64,000 nucleotides of DNA from Clostridium sp. AM33-3 (GCF_003480315.1 NZ_QUIV01000002.1:62324-126323), one strand, 5' to 3'. Positions 1 to 7,052 are shown, counted from the first letter of the stretch. Notes: generated by a model from the letters alone, not told the origin. A program made the numbers and translations.

Positions 1-1
1 A

Positions 2-262
2 AACTTCCATCAGGAATTTCTGAAGGGCAAGGTGGCCCTGATCGGCTGCCCGAAGCTGGACGATGTGGATTACAGCGAAAAGCTTACCGAGATTATTAAG
101 AGCAACGAGATCCAGAGTGTGACCATCGTCCGCATGGAGGTTCCGTGCTGCGGCGGACTGCAGAACGCTGCCATTCGTGCGCTCCAGAACAGTGGAAAAT
201 TTATTCCGTGGCAGGTTGTGACCATCTCGGTTGACGGAAAGCTCCTGGATCAGGCGTTCTAA
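2..262 (+). CDS. Iron-sulfur (4Fe-4S) protein, C-terminal part only
   Basis: The reading frame is open from the first bases of the window to the TAA at 260-262, so the 5' part of the gene lies outside. The visible 86 residues contain ALIGCPKLDD and VEVPCCGG-like (MEVPCCGGLQNAA) segments. These are typical of the C-terminal half of clostridial 4Fe-4S dicluster or ferredoxin-like proteins annotated as iron-sulfur binding proteins. The ferredoxin CxxCxxC motifs themselves would be upstream and are not seen. An internal GTG at 32 is in frame but has no ribosome binding site, so it is not a real start. Function beyond probable electron transfer cannot be stated. The assignment rests on recognition of the conserved C-terminal block. 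Confidence 0.6.
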   Translation, partial: NFHQEFLKGKVALIGCPKLDDVDYSEKLTEIIKSNEIQSVTIVRMEVPCCGGLQNAAIRALQNSGKFIPWQVVTISVDGKLLDQAF

Positions 263-298
263 CGAAACTTTTTGCTCAGTCCGGCTGGCGGCTTCTTC

Positions 299-327
299 TT
301 GCAAACTGTCTGGCACGATGATAGAAT
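299..327 (+). promoter_or_regulatory. SigA-type promoter upstream of trmB
   Basis: TTGCAA at 299-304 and TAGAAT at 322-327 are separated by 17 nt. This predicts a start near 334 and a trmB leader of about 125 nt that carries two hairpins. Confidence 0.5.
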
Positions 328-333
328 GGATGC

Positions 334-361
334 AGGTGCCGCGGGGATGCGGTACCTGCAA
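334..361 (+). other. Stem-loop in trmB leader
   Basis: An 11-bp stem (GCAGGTGCCGC with GCGGTACCTGC, one G-T pair) has a 5-nt loop. It begins at the predicted transcription start, and no U-tract follows. It could be a 5' stabilising hairpin or the remnant of a terminator for the upstream iron-sulfur gene. Confidence 0.45.
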
Positions 362-389
362 ATGACTGCCTGTACAATCCGGGAGCAGT

Positions 390-416
390 GCAGCTGTTCA
401 GTCCCGTTACAGCTAC
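390..416 (-). repeat. 27-nt palindromic element, copy 1 (inverted orientation)
   Basis: This 27-nt imperfect palindrome lies between the trmB promoter and start codon. Read on the minus strand it matches the elements at 6680-6706 and 40000-40026, at 21 of 27 positions against the 6680 copy. Its arms are GCAGCTGT and ACAGCTAC. Compared with the other copies, substitutions occur on both sides of the stem, so pairing is kept. See the finding on this element. Confidence 0.55.
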
Positions 417-459
417 GGAGCAGTCGTATATCAGTAACAGACAAACGGAGGAAAAAACT

Positions 460-1095
460 ATGAGATTACGCCATATCCGGGGCGCAGAGGAAGCCATTGA
501 GACCAGTCCTTTCGTCATTCAGGAGCCGAAAGAGCACCGCGGTCATTTCTGCGAGCTGTTTGGCAATACAAACCCGATCCAGATTGAGGTCGGAATGGGA
601 AAGGGAAAGTTCATTATGGAGCTGGCCCTGAAACATCCGGAGACGAATTTCATCGGCATTGAGCGTTACTCCAGCGTGCTGCTGCGGGCACTTCAGAAGC
701 GGGAAGAGCTTGAAATCCCCAATATATATTTCATGTGTGTGGATGCGAAGGAGCTGGGAGAGATCTTTGCACCAGGTGAGGTAGAGAAGATCTACTTAAA
801 TTTCTCAGATCCGTGGCCGAAGGACCGTCATGCAAAGCGCCGTCTGACCTCGCCGGATTTTATGAAGGTGTATGATCAGGTACTGGCAAAAGACGGCCGT
901 GTGGAATTTAAGACGGATAATCAGGATCTGTTTACCTACTCTCTGGAGGCTATTCCGGAGGCGGGGTGGACAATCGAAGCCAGCACCCGTGACCTGCATC
1001 ACAGTGATATGGCTGAGGGCAATGTCATGACTGAGTATGAAACCAAGTTTTCTGCTATGGGCAATCCGATCTGCAAGCTGGTTGCGAGCCGTTAG
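460..1095 (+). CDS. trmB: tRNA (guanine-N7-)-methyltransferase
   Basis: This protein of 211 residues is the usual length for TrmB, the SAM-dependent enzyme that makes m7G46 in the variable loop of tRNAs. The SAM-binding region IEVGMGKGKFI lies near residues 45-55. The family signature NFSDPWPKDRHAKRRL follows around 120-135, and the C-terminal FKTDNQDLF segment is present. The ATG at 460 is chosen because ACGGAGGAA stands just upstream. The same frame extends to 388 but without a ribosome binding site, and that extension would cover the palindromic element. The gene stands alone behind its own promoter at 299-327. Assignment is firm. Confidence 0.95.
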   Translation: MRLRHIRGAEEAIETSPFVIQEPKEHRGHFCELFGNTNPIQIEVGMGKGKFIMELALKHPETNFIGIERYSSVLLRALQKREELEIPNIYFMCVDAKELGEIFAPGEVEKIYLNFSDPWPKDRHAKRRLTSPDFMKVYDQVLAKDGRVEFKTDNQDLFTYSLEAIPEAGWTIEASTRDLHHSDMAEGNVMTEYETKFSAMGNPICKLVASR

Positions 1096-1159
1096 GTCCG
1101 CTTCCGTTGAGTAGAACAGGTGTATCTGCATATACTAGCCGTAAGGAATCAAAACGGTG

Positions 1160-1300
1160 ATGTATATGATGCTGAAAGAAAAAATTGTCCGGTGCCTGCG
1201 CTGTGCTACCTGTGACAAGGAGGCCTTAAACCGACGGCTGTTGAAGTGGCACAAGTGTTTTAAGGAAGTGGAAAAGGAGCTGAACCGCTGCAAGAAGTAA
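1160..1300 (+). CDS. Small cysteine-containing protein (46 aa), hypothetical
   Basis: This short open frame (GTG 1157, or ATG 1160) encodes about 46 residues with a basic, cysteine-bearing sequence (RCLRCATCDKEALNRR ... WHKCFKEVEKELNRCKK). Five cysteines, two of them as CxxC, suggest metal or disulfide chemistry, but no family is recognised. AAGGA at 1143-1147 is a weak ribosome binding site about 9-12 nt upstream. The TAA overlaps the approach to the strong AAAGGAGA site of trxA, which starts 14 nt later, so the two may be co-transcribed. Its reality rests on position and codon pattern only. Confidence 0.4.
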   Translation: MYMMLKEKIVRCLRCATCDKEALNRRLLKWHKCFKEVEKELNRCKK

Positions 1301-1314
1301 AGGAGATCATAACT

Positions 1315-1620
1315 ATGGAAAAGAAATTTACATCTGAGAATTTTGAAGCTGAAGTATTAAAATCCGAAAAGCCGGTACTGGTAGATTTCTACGCAGACTG
1401 GTGCGGTCCGTGCAAGATGATGGCTCCGGCTGTTGAGGCGCTGGCAAATGAGCAGGACGAAGTGACCGTTGGAAAGCTGAATGTAGACTTTGCACCGGAG
1501 CTTGCCCGCGCATACAAGGTTATGTCTATTCCGACCCTGATTCTGTTTAAGAACGGAGAAGCAGTGGAAAAACGGATCGGTGTTCAGAGTAAGGCAGAGC
1601 TGGAAGCACTGATCAGGTAG
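1315..1620 (+). CDS. trxA: Thioredoxin
   Basis: This 101-residue protein has the classical thioredoxin fold signature. WCGPC lies at residues 29-33 (redox cysteines 30 and 33), the preceding VLVDFYADWC strand is present, and the cis-proline segment MSIPTLILFKNG comes near residue 70. It reduces disulfides of cytoplasmic proteins with electrons from thioredoxin reductase. No reductase gene is adjacent. AAAGGAGATCATAACT precedes the ATG at 1315. It follows the small cysteine-bearing ORF by 14 nt. Confidence 0.96.
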   Translation: MEKKFTSENFEAEVLKSEKPVLVDFYADWCGPCKMMAPAVEALANEQDEVTVGKLNVDFAPELARAYKVMSIPTLILFKNGEAVEKRIGVQSKAELEALIR

Positions 1621-1663
1621 CAGCTGAAATTCACGCAAAACCGCATAAAATAAGGCTTTGCGG

Positions 1664-1727
1664 CCCATCAAAAGTCAATCAAAAAAATTTTTCAAAAAAA
1701 ATCAAAAAAGTGTTGACTTTTGATGGG
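1664..1727. repeat. Perfect 15-bp inverted repeat with A/T-rich 34-nt spacer
   Basis: The left arm CCCATCAAAAGTCAA (1664-1678) and right arm TTGACTTTTGATGGG (1713-1727) are exact reverse complements around an A-rich spacer. The right arm contains the -35 hexamer of the tRNA-Lys promoter. As RNA it could fold and help end trxA transcription. As DNA it could be an operator. A smaller CCGCA/TGCGG hairpin at 1641-1663 precedes it. Confidence 0.75.
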
Positions 1728-1741
1728 ACATAGGATAGAAT
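1713..1741 (+). promoter_or_regulatory. Strong SigA promoter for tRNA-Lys
   Basis: TTGACT (1713-1718), a 17-nt spacer and TAGAAT (1736-1741) give a near-consensus promoter about 55 nt upstream of the tRNA. Confidence 0.75.
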
Positions 1742-1796
1742 AATGAACGTGCCGCTGATACAGCAACACAAAAGCGGAACGGAAATAATTAAATAA

Positions 1797-1869
1797 GCGC
1801 CTTTAGCTCAGTTGGTAGAGCAGTAGACTCTTAATCTATTTGTCCAGGGTTCGAGTCCCTGAAGGCGCA
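1797..1869 (+). tRNA. tRNA-Lys (anticodon CTT)
   Basis: A complete cloverleaf is visible. The acceptor is GCGCCTT with AAGGCGC, the D stem GCTC with GAGC, the anticodon stem GTAGA with TCTAT (one G-T) and the loop CTCTTAA, giving anticodon CTT. A 5-nt variable region and the T arm CAGGG-TTCGAGT-CCCTG follow. The discriminator base is A at 1869, and the CCA end is not encoded. Confidence 0.97.
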
Positions 1870-1877
1870 CTATAAAA

Positions 1878-1920
1878 GCACTGATTTTGCAGACGGAGAG
1901 CTGTGGGGTCGGTGTTTTTT
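1878..1920 (+). terminator. Rho-independent terminator after tRNA-Lys
   Basis: AGCACTGA (1878-1885) can pair with TCGGTGTT (1909-1916) using two wobble pairs, followed by TTTT to 1920. The loop is long (23 nt), so it is a moderate candidate. Confidence 0.5.
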
Positions 1921-1969
1921 GCTATATAAATCTTTGCGCCATGTAAATTCCAGAAAGGATCTTTTGCTT

Positions 1970-2671
1970 ATGAAGCTTCTGCACAACGTTCTGGGCATCC
2001 TGTGCGGCTTCGCACTGATGATCATTCTGCTCATCACTTCCATCGAAGCTGTAACCTATTGGACACCCGGTTACTATGAAAAAGAATATGCGAAATACGG
2101 TGTTTTAAATGATGTTCATATGGAAATGGATGACCTGCTTGATGTGACCGACGAGATGATGGCATATCTGCGGGGCAGCCGGGAAGACCTTCATGTACCG
2201 ACAATTGTGGATGGACAGCCGAGAGAATTCTTCAATGACCGGGAAATAGCCCATATGGAAGATGTGCGTGGACTGTTTTTGGGCGGACTTGCTCTGCGCC
2301 GGATCAGCCTTGGACTGATCGTGGCCTGTGTGATCTTGCTTCTGCTTCTGAAAGCAGATATCCGACGCGTGCTGCCGAAGATGATCTGCATCGGATCCGC
2401 TTTGTTTTTTGCGGTGCTGGCAGTGCTGGCGGGCATTATTTCCACGGATTTCAATCAATATTTTATCATGTTCCATCATATCTTCTTTAACAACGACTTA
2501 TGGATGCTGAATCCGGACACGGATCTTCTGATCAACATTGTTCCGGAGCCGTTTTTTATGGATACGGCTGCGCGTATTGCCATGACCTACGGTGTATCGG
2601 TTCTCACAGTATTTGCAATTTGTTTCATTATCCTGTATTATTATAGAAAAAAACAGGAGAAACAGATATGA
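1970..2671 (+). CDS. TIGR01906-type integral membrane protein (DUF1461)
   Basis: This 233-residue protein has about four hydrophobic segments: an N-terminal one near residues 5-27, two in the middle around 110-170, and one near the C-terminus. A large extracytoplasmic loop after TM1 carries WTPGYYEKEYAKY. The arrangement matches the family of clostridial and lactobacillar membrane proteins named TIGR01906/DUF1461, whose function is unknown. AAAGGAT 9 nt before the ATG at 1970 decides the start over the in-frame codon at 1919, which falls inside the terminator T-run. Its TGA overlaps the ATG of the next gene (ATGA), so translation of the two is probably coupled. Confidence 0.75.
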   Translation: MKLLHNVLGILCGFALMIILLITSIEAVTYWTPGYYEKEYAKYGVLNDVHMEMDDLLDVTDEMMAYLRGSREDLHVPTIVDGQPREFFNDREIAHMEDVRGLFLGGLALRRISLGLIVACVILLLLLKADIRRVLPKMICIGSALFFAVLAVLAGIISTDFNQYFIMFHHIFFNNDLWMLNPDTDLLINIVPEPFFMDTAARIAMTYGVSVLTVFAICFIILYYYRKKQEKQI

Positions 2672-4317
2672 AACGAATTCTGAGCCTGCTTTTATGTATG
2701 ATACTGATCACAGGCATGCAGGTCACACCGGCATTTGCGGCACTGGAATGGCCGTCTAATGTGTCGGTGGAGGCAGAAGGCGCCGTTTTGATGGATGCCC
2801 GTTCCGGCGCTGTGATTTATGGGAAGAATCTGCATGCGGTTTACTATCCGGCAAGCATCACCAAGATCCTGACGGCGCTGATCGTCATTGAACACTGCAA
2901 TCTGGATGATGTGGTGACCTTTTCCCACGATGCCATTTACAGCGTAGAGCAGGGAAGCAGCAGCGCAGGTATGGATGTAGGGGATCAAATGACGGTCCGG
3001 GATTGCCTGTATGCGATGCTGTTAAAATCTGCAAATGAGGTGGCCAATGCATTGGCGGAGCACACGGCAGGATCCATTCAGAACTTTGCGGTGCTGATGA
3101 ATGCCAAGGCCAGGGAGCTTGGGTGTCAGGAGAGTCATTTTAACAATCCCAGCGGCCTGAATGATCCGCAGCACTATACTTCCGCTTACGATATGGCCCT
3201 GATCGCTCAGGCAGCTTTTCAGAATGAGACCTTTGTCACCATTGATTCCAGCCTCTACTATGATCTGCCGCCAACACGGCACAACCCGGATGGCTTTCGG
3301 GTGTATCCGGGGCACCGGATGTTAAAGAAGAATACGTCCCAGTATTATGCGGGGGTGATTGGCGGAAAGACCGGTTATACCATGCTGGCAGGCAATACTC
3401 TGGTGACCTGTGCGGAGAAAAACGGCATGAAGCTGATCACTGTGATCCTAAATGGCCATCAGACACATTATACCGATACGAAAGCACTTCTGGATTTTGG
3501 TTTTGCGAATTTTCAGTCTGTAAACATTGCAGATGCGGATAGTACCTATTCGTCGGTTTCCAATGACATGACCATAGCCGGACTTCCGGCAGCAGATCTT
3601 TCGGTACTGCATATGCAAAAGGACTGCTATGTGACACTGCCGAAAACAGCGGACATCTCGGATGCCCAGTCTGCCATCAGCTACGAGCTGCCTGAGTCAG
3701 CACCGTCGGAGGCAGTGGCCCGTATTTTCTATCAGTACAATGATCGTCAGATTGGCGCAAGCTATCTGCTTCATAAAGTGGCAGACGAGGAAACAGCTGC
3801 GGCTGCTGCGAGAAGCGGCGCAGCTTTAAATGAATCTGGAGCTGATGCTTCTGTGCAGGGAGGCAGTACGGATTACGGAGCTGATGTTTCTCAGGCAGGA
3901 ATCGAGGAAGAATCTTCGTTCAGTCAGGATCCTCTGGCTCTGGCTGAGACAGATCCGCTGGCTTCTTCCGGGAGTGAGGAAAAGAAGCCGGTTTCCGGAG
4001 CCCGCGGACCAGGCATTCATTTAAACATCCCGCCTGCTTTCTGGATCATTGTGGGCGCTGCTGCGGTGGCGGCTATCATTGGTTCGGGACTTCTTACGGC
4101 GAAATACCGGATTGAGAAGAGGGAAGAGGAAGAACGTTCAGAACGGTATGAGCGGCGCAGACAGCGGCTGCAGGACATTGGTATGACAACGTCTGAGTTT
4201 GACATGATGCTTCAGCAGAAGCGTTCGGATTCGGCATTGAAGCAGACAAACAAGCGTAAACGGCCAAAGAGACATAAATCATTTTTAGACGAAAAAAACT
4301 TCCGTGATCATGAGTAA
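2668..4317 (+). CDS. D-alanyl-D-alanine carboxypeptidase (DacF/PBP5 family)
   Basis: This 549-residue secreted and membrane-anchored penicillin-binding protein trims the terminal D-Ala of peptidoglycan stem peptides. A signal peptide (ILSLLLCMILITGMQVTPAFA) is followed by the serine peptidase S11 domain. Its three active-site motifs are visible: SITK near residue 62, SAN near 112 and KTG near 235. A longer linker rich in Ser, Ala and Glu follows. A C-terminal transmembrane helix (FWIIVGAAAVAAIIGSGLL) and a basic cytoplasmic tail complete it. The extra tail makes it longer than E. coli PBP5. It overlaps the preceding membrane protein gene by 4 nt. Its last codons form one arm of a shared terminator with the convergent exonuclease gene. 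Whether it is the vegetative or the sporulation-specific type cannot be told. Confidence 0.9.
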   Translation: MKRILSLLLCMILITGMQVTPAFAALEWPSNVSVEAEGAVLMDARSGAVIYGKNLHAVYYPASITKILTALIVIEHCNLDDVVTFSHDAIYSVEQGSSSAGMDVGDQMTVRDCLYAMLLKSANEVANALAEHTAGSIQNFAVLMNAKARELGCQESHFNNPSGLNDPQHYTSAYDMALIAQAAFQNETFVTIDSSLYYDLPPTRHNPDGFRVYPGHRMLKKNTSQYYAGVIGGKTGYTMLAGNTLVTCAEKNGMKLITVILNGHQTHYTDTKALLDFGFANFQSVNIADADSTYSSVSNDMTIAGLPAADLSVLHMQKDCYVTLPKTADISDAQSAISYELPESAPSEAVARIFYQYNDRQIGASYLLHKVADEETAAAAARSGAALNESGADASVQGGSTDYGADVSQAGIEEESSFSQDPLALAETDPLASSGSEEKKPVSGARGPGIHLNIPPAFWIIVGAAAVAAIIGSGLLTAKYRIEKREEEERSERYERRRQRLQDIGMTTSEFDMMLQQKRSDSALKQTNKRKRPKRHKSFLDEKNFRDHE

Positions 4318-4336
4318 TGGTCACGGAAGTTTTTTT
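4292..4336. terminator. Bidirectional terminator embedded in two convergent coding ends
   Basis: The arm at 4292-4307 (AAAAAAACTTCCGTGA) is the exact complement of the arm at 4321-4336. The 13-nt loop contains both end regions. The hairpin uses the last codons and stop of the carboxypeptidase gene on the plus strand and of the exonuclease gene on the minus strand, with a U-run in each direction. Confidence 0.85.
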
Positions 4337-5349
4337 GTGCATATGGAGGTGCTGGCTGTTTTTTTCTGCGCCTGCTTCTGTCTGCGCTTCATACGGTTGC
4401 GTTCCGCGCGCTTTTTGCGGACATCCTCTTTTCGCTGGATGATGTTCTGAGCACCTTCTTCATCGGTCAGCTTCAGGGTTTTGACTACGAAGACGGATTC
4501 CTCTTCCACTTTTTTCATGCGGATTTTTCCTTTCAGGTAGCCATGTTCCGGGCAGCACGCCAGGGCAAAGTAGGTTTTCTGGTTTGGCGTGAACCAGCGG
4601 ACCTTTTTGCGGAGCATACGGCCGCAGCGGTAGCACATCATCTCGGTAACGCCTTTGTCCTCCATGGCATCTTCCTTGGTGTCAAAGATCCGGGAAACAT
4701 ATTTGGAATATCCGGGAAATGTCATGCGGATTTCTTCTTTTTTATCGGCAGGAAGCCGGTAGTAGTCTACGGACAGAAATGGCAGGATGGTATCCGGGCC
4801 GGGCTCGTGGCCAAGCATGGTGAGAAGCTTTCCGGTGTAGTAAGCGTCATCCAGGGCGCGGTGAAACGGCCGGTTTTCCAGAAGACTTTGCTCTTCCACG
4901 GCAGAGTCCAGGGAAATTCTTGCGTTCTCACGGCAGAAAAGGCCGTAGAGCTTTTGTACATCATAATAAAAAAGCGGCTTTGGAAAGGGATTGTCCATGT
5001 GATAGTAATCCATGTTCCGCTGTAATTCCAGGAGATCCATGTTGCCCCAGGTACAAAATACAGCATCCCCGCCGCACCAGGAAAGGAAGTCGGCTGCGGC
5101 ATCCGGGAAAAGCTCTCCGCTGTTTCGCAGTTCCTTCATATCCATGTGGGTGACTTCGGAGATAGCATGATGCATCTGGGTGTACACCTGAGGCCGGATC
5201 AGGCGATGAAATTCATCCACCATCTGAAAGGCTTCATTCAGCTTTACCGCGCCGATTTCAATAATTTCGAAAGGAAAATGCGGAATGGACCGCTCTTTTC
5301 CGTTTGCGCTCTGATTCCATTCTAAGTCAAATACAATGTAGTTTTTCAT
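4321..5349 (-). CDS. DnaQ-like 3'-5' exonuclease (KapD/ERI-1-like)
   Basis: This 342-residue protein starts with MKNYIVFDLEWNQ, the Exo I motif with DxE (D and E of FDLEW) of DEDDh exonucleases. Later motifs include the segment around FCTWGNMDLLELQRNMDYY (Exo II) and HRALDDAYYTGKL, the HxAxxD Exo III motif. The C-terminal 130 residues are an extension with a CYRCGRMLRKKVRW segment and a paired CPEHG, possibly a small zinc ribbon. A lysine/arginine-rich tail follows. It probably trims RNA or DNA 3' ends, but the substrate is unknown. The ATG at 5349 is favoured because the domain begins there. A GTG at 5403 and an ATG at 5379 are in frame. TATAAT lies only 9 nt before 5349, so the transcript may be nearly leaderless. 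Confidence 0.8.
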   Translation of the reverse strand: MKNYIVFDLEWNQSANGKERSIPHFPFEIIEIGAVKLNEAFQMVDEFHRLIRPQVYTQMHHAISEVTHMDMKELRNSGELFPDAAADFLSWCGGDAVFCTWGNMDLLELQRNMDYYHMDNPFPKPLFYYDVQKLYGLFCRENARISLDSAVEEQSLLENRPFHRALDDAYYTGKLLTMLGHEPGPDTILPFLSVDYYRLPADKKEEIRMTFPGYSKYVSRIFDTKEDAMEDKGVTEMMCYRCGRMLRKKVRWFTPNQKTYFALACCPEHGYLKGKIRMKKVEEESVFVVKTLKLTDEEGAQNIIQRKEDVRKKRAERNRMKRRQKQAQKKTASTSICTKKLP

Positions 5350-5358
5350 AATGGAGAT

Positions 5359-5364
5359 ATTATA
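5359..5364 (-). promoter_or_regulatory. Perfect -10 hexamer just upstream of the exonuclease ATG
   Basis: TATAAT on the minus strand (5364 to 5359) stands 9 nt before the ATG at 5349. No good -35 is seen 16-18 nt upstream. If used, the mRNA would start 2-4 nt before the start codon. Confidence 0.35.
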
Positions 5365-5440
5365 GCATAAGGATACCATTTTGCCTAGAGTAACAGATAT
5401 CACCTTACAGTTTCCTTACAATAGAAAAAATGATGCTTTT

Positions 5441-5473
5441 TTGAGTGCGCAATTCGTGAGAATATAGTATAAT
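5441..5473 (+). promoter_or_regulatory. Promoter for the SH3b membrane protein gene
   Basis: TTGAGT (5441-5446) is followed by TATAGT at 16 nt (5463-5468), overlapping a TATAAT at 5468-5473. Either -10 would start transcription about 25-30 nt before the ribosome binding site of the gene at 5508. Confidence 0.5.
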
Positions 5474-5507
5474 TGTAGGAGAAAACCGGGTACAAAGGAG
5501 GATCTTT

Positions 5508-6437
5508 ATGGCAATGAATGGAAACAGCAGCTGGGATAAGATCCAGCAGGGAGTAAAGGATACAGAACGACTGATTGTTCAGAGAGAATATAATGCGTCT
5601 ATGGTCAAAGCACGTCAGACGCTGGAGTTTATGGTGAAGAACCTGGCAGATCAGGCGGGTATCATGGATGAAAGCGATCTAAAGGGCATGATCGATGTGC
5701 TTTATGAAAACCGGTGGATATCCAAAACCACCTGTGAGCATTACCATAAGATCCGCATGATCGGCAACAAGGCGGCCCATGAGGGGGATTCCAACGCCTA
5801 CAGCGCGAACCAGGCATATCATATGCTTTCTCAGGAGGTTTACACCTTTGCGGATGATTACCGCAATGCCAAAAAGGGAAGAAAGCCGCTTACAAGGCCT
5901 GCAGTACAGGGCAGCAGCCAGAACCGTACCGGTGTCGGACGGGGAAGCAGCGAAGCAATACGCACAAACCGCGTGGACAGCAGCACAAAACGTGCCGGTA
6001 AAAGCTACGGACCGGGCCGCGCCGGCAGCTCCCAGGCGGCGCGAAGCCGGAAACGTTCCGGAAGCCAGAGTTCCTCCTTTTCCTTATATACCCTGTTGAA
6101 GCTGCTGGTTCCGGTGCTGTGTATTGTGCTCCTGCTTCTGGTGGTGAAGCTTGCAAAGCCGGAAAGCAGAACAAAAGAGACGGAAGGTCCTACTGCTGTG
6201 GAGACTATGGAAGCTACGGAGGCATCGCAGGAAGAGACAGAAAGCAGCGGTCCGGTTTACCGCACCACAGATGTACTGAATGTGCGGCCGGAACCGAGTA
6301 CATCTTCTGAGCGTATCGGTCAGTTGAATGCAGGTGTTACCGTAGAGTATGTACGTGCCTACGACAGTGACTGGGCGGTTATTCTTTATAATGGTCAGGA
6401 AGCCTATGTGGCCAGCCAGTATCTGACTGCCGAATAA
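5508..6437 (+). CDS. DUF4145/HEPN-like domain, single TM, C-terminal SH3b domain protein
   Basis: This 309-residue protein has three parts. Residues 1-125 form a helical domain with RMIGNKAAHEG. That motif resembles the DUF4145 (HEPN-like) family, in which a conserved R...GN..H lies in a helix. Residues 126-185 are a basic, Ser/Arg/Gly-rich linker. One transmembrane helix (LLVPVLCIVLLLLVVKL) comes near 195-215. After an acidic Thr/Glu spacer, a bacterial SH3 domain (VLNVRPEPSTSSERIGQL ... ASQYL) occupies the last 65 residues. By topology the helical domain is cytoplasmic and the SH3b domain is outside, where it may bind cell wall. AAAGGAGG precedes the ATG at 5508. Function is unknown. Confidence 0.75.
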   Translation: MAMNGNSSWDKIQQGVKDTERLIVQREYNASMVKARQTLEFMVKNLADQAGIMDESDLKGMIDVLYENRWISKTTCEHYHKIRMIGNKAAHEGDSNAYSANQAYHMLSQEVYTFADDYRNAKKGRKPLTRPAVQGSSQNRTGVGRGSSEAIRTNRVDSSTKRAGKSYGPGRAGSSQAARSRKRSGSQSSSFSLYTLLKLLVPVLCIVLLLLVVKLAKPESRTKETEGPTAVETMEATEASQEETESSGPVYRTTDVLNVRPEPSTSSERIGQLNAGVTVEYVRAYDSDWAVILYNGQEAYVASQYLTAE

Positions 6438-6463
6438 AATTACCTGATGCAGAAAATTTCGAG

Positions 6464-6517
6464 AACGGATGGGACAGAATATGCGTAAAGGCGCAAAATT
6501 CTGCCCCATCCGTTTTT
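6464..6517 (+). terminator. Rho-independent terminator
   Basis: ACGGATGGG-CAGAAT pairs with ATTCTG-CCCATCCGT across a short loop, followed by five T residues. It ends the SH3b protein transcript. Confidence 0.85.
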
Positions 6518-6650
6518 GCGTCTGAAAGTAAGCTTTTAAAATTTCTATATGTGTGAAAAGTTATTTCGTCATTATGCCTAAAAACTATCGCTATAAAATT
6601 GTTATTGTTTCATTTTGACTATGGTATTTTTTTAACAAAGGAGTATGATG

Positions 6651-6678
6651 TTAGCAGAAAGCCTATATTTTGTATAAT
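6651..6678 (+). promoter_or_regulatory. Candidate promoter of the V-ATPase operon
   Basis: TTAGCA (6651-6656), a 16-nt spacer and TATAAT (6673-6678) place the start within the palindromic element at 6680-6706. A second TATAAT (6708-6713) has TGTGAA 17 nt upstream, so the element would then lie inside that promoter. Between the terminator at 6517 and this promoter I see only A/T-rich DNA. Confidence 0.5.
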
Positions 6679-6679
6679 T

Positions 6680-6706
6680 GTGACTGTGAAGGGACTGAAC
6701 AGTTAC
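6680..6706 (+). repeat. 27-nt palindromic element, copy 2
   Basis: The arms GTGACTGT and ACAGTTAC flank an 11-nt centre (GAAGGGACTGA). Both arms are identical to those of the copy at 40000-40026. The element overlaps the predicted transcription start of the V-ATPase operon, so it could be an operator or a 5'-end hairpin. Confidence 0.7.
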
Positions 6707-6736
6707 GTATAATTTTATTCTTATAGGAGGGTCAGG

Positions 6737-7048
6737 ATGGATACCGTTATCAAGAGGATATCGGAGATTGAACAATCTGCGGTAGCGGTCATGGATGATG
6801 CCGCTGCGCGCAAGAAAGCCTTTGCTGCCGAGATGGAAGAAAAGACCCGGCGGTTTGACCAGACAGCAGATGAGGAGACAGAAAAAAAGCTGCAGAGTCT
6901 CCGACGGGAGATGGAAACCAGGATGAACCTGGAATTGTCCGGGCAGAAGGCGGAAGCAGAAAAGCAGCTTGCGCAGATGGAAAAAAATTATGAGCTTCAC
7001 CATGAAGCTTATGTAAAAAAGCTGTTTCAGGAACTGATAAAGGAGTGA
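6737..7048 (+). CDS. V/A-type ATPase subunit G/H-like coiled-coil stalk protein
   Basis: This 103-residue protein is almost entirely charged heptad sequence (long runs of Glu, Lys, Arg, Ala). That fits a peripheral-stalk subunit (H/G type, NtpF-like) that pairs with subunit E and holds the catalytic head to the membrane part. It is first in the operon, with AGGAGGG before the ATG, and ends 4 nt before subunit C. Sequence similarity alone is weak for coiled coils, so the call leans on length and gene order. Confidence 0.75.
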   Translation: MDTVIKRISEIEQSAVAVMDDAAARKKAFAAEMEEKTRRFDQTADEETEKKLQSLRREMETRMNLELSGQKAEAEKQLAQMEKNYELHHEAYVKKLFQELIKE

Positions 7049-7052
7049 TCGT

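Noticed and set aside
388..459. N-terminal extension of TrmB
   Set aside because: It lacks a ribosome binding site and overlaps the palindromic element. The ATG at 460 fits the family.
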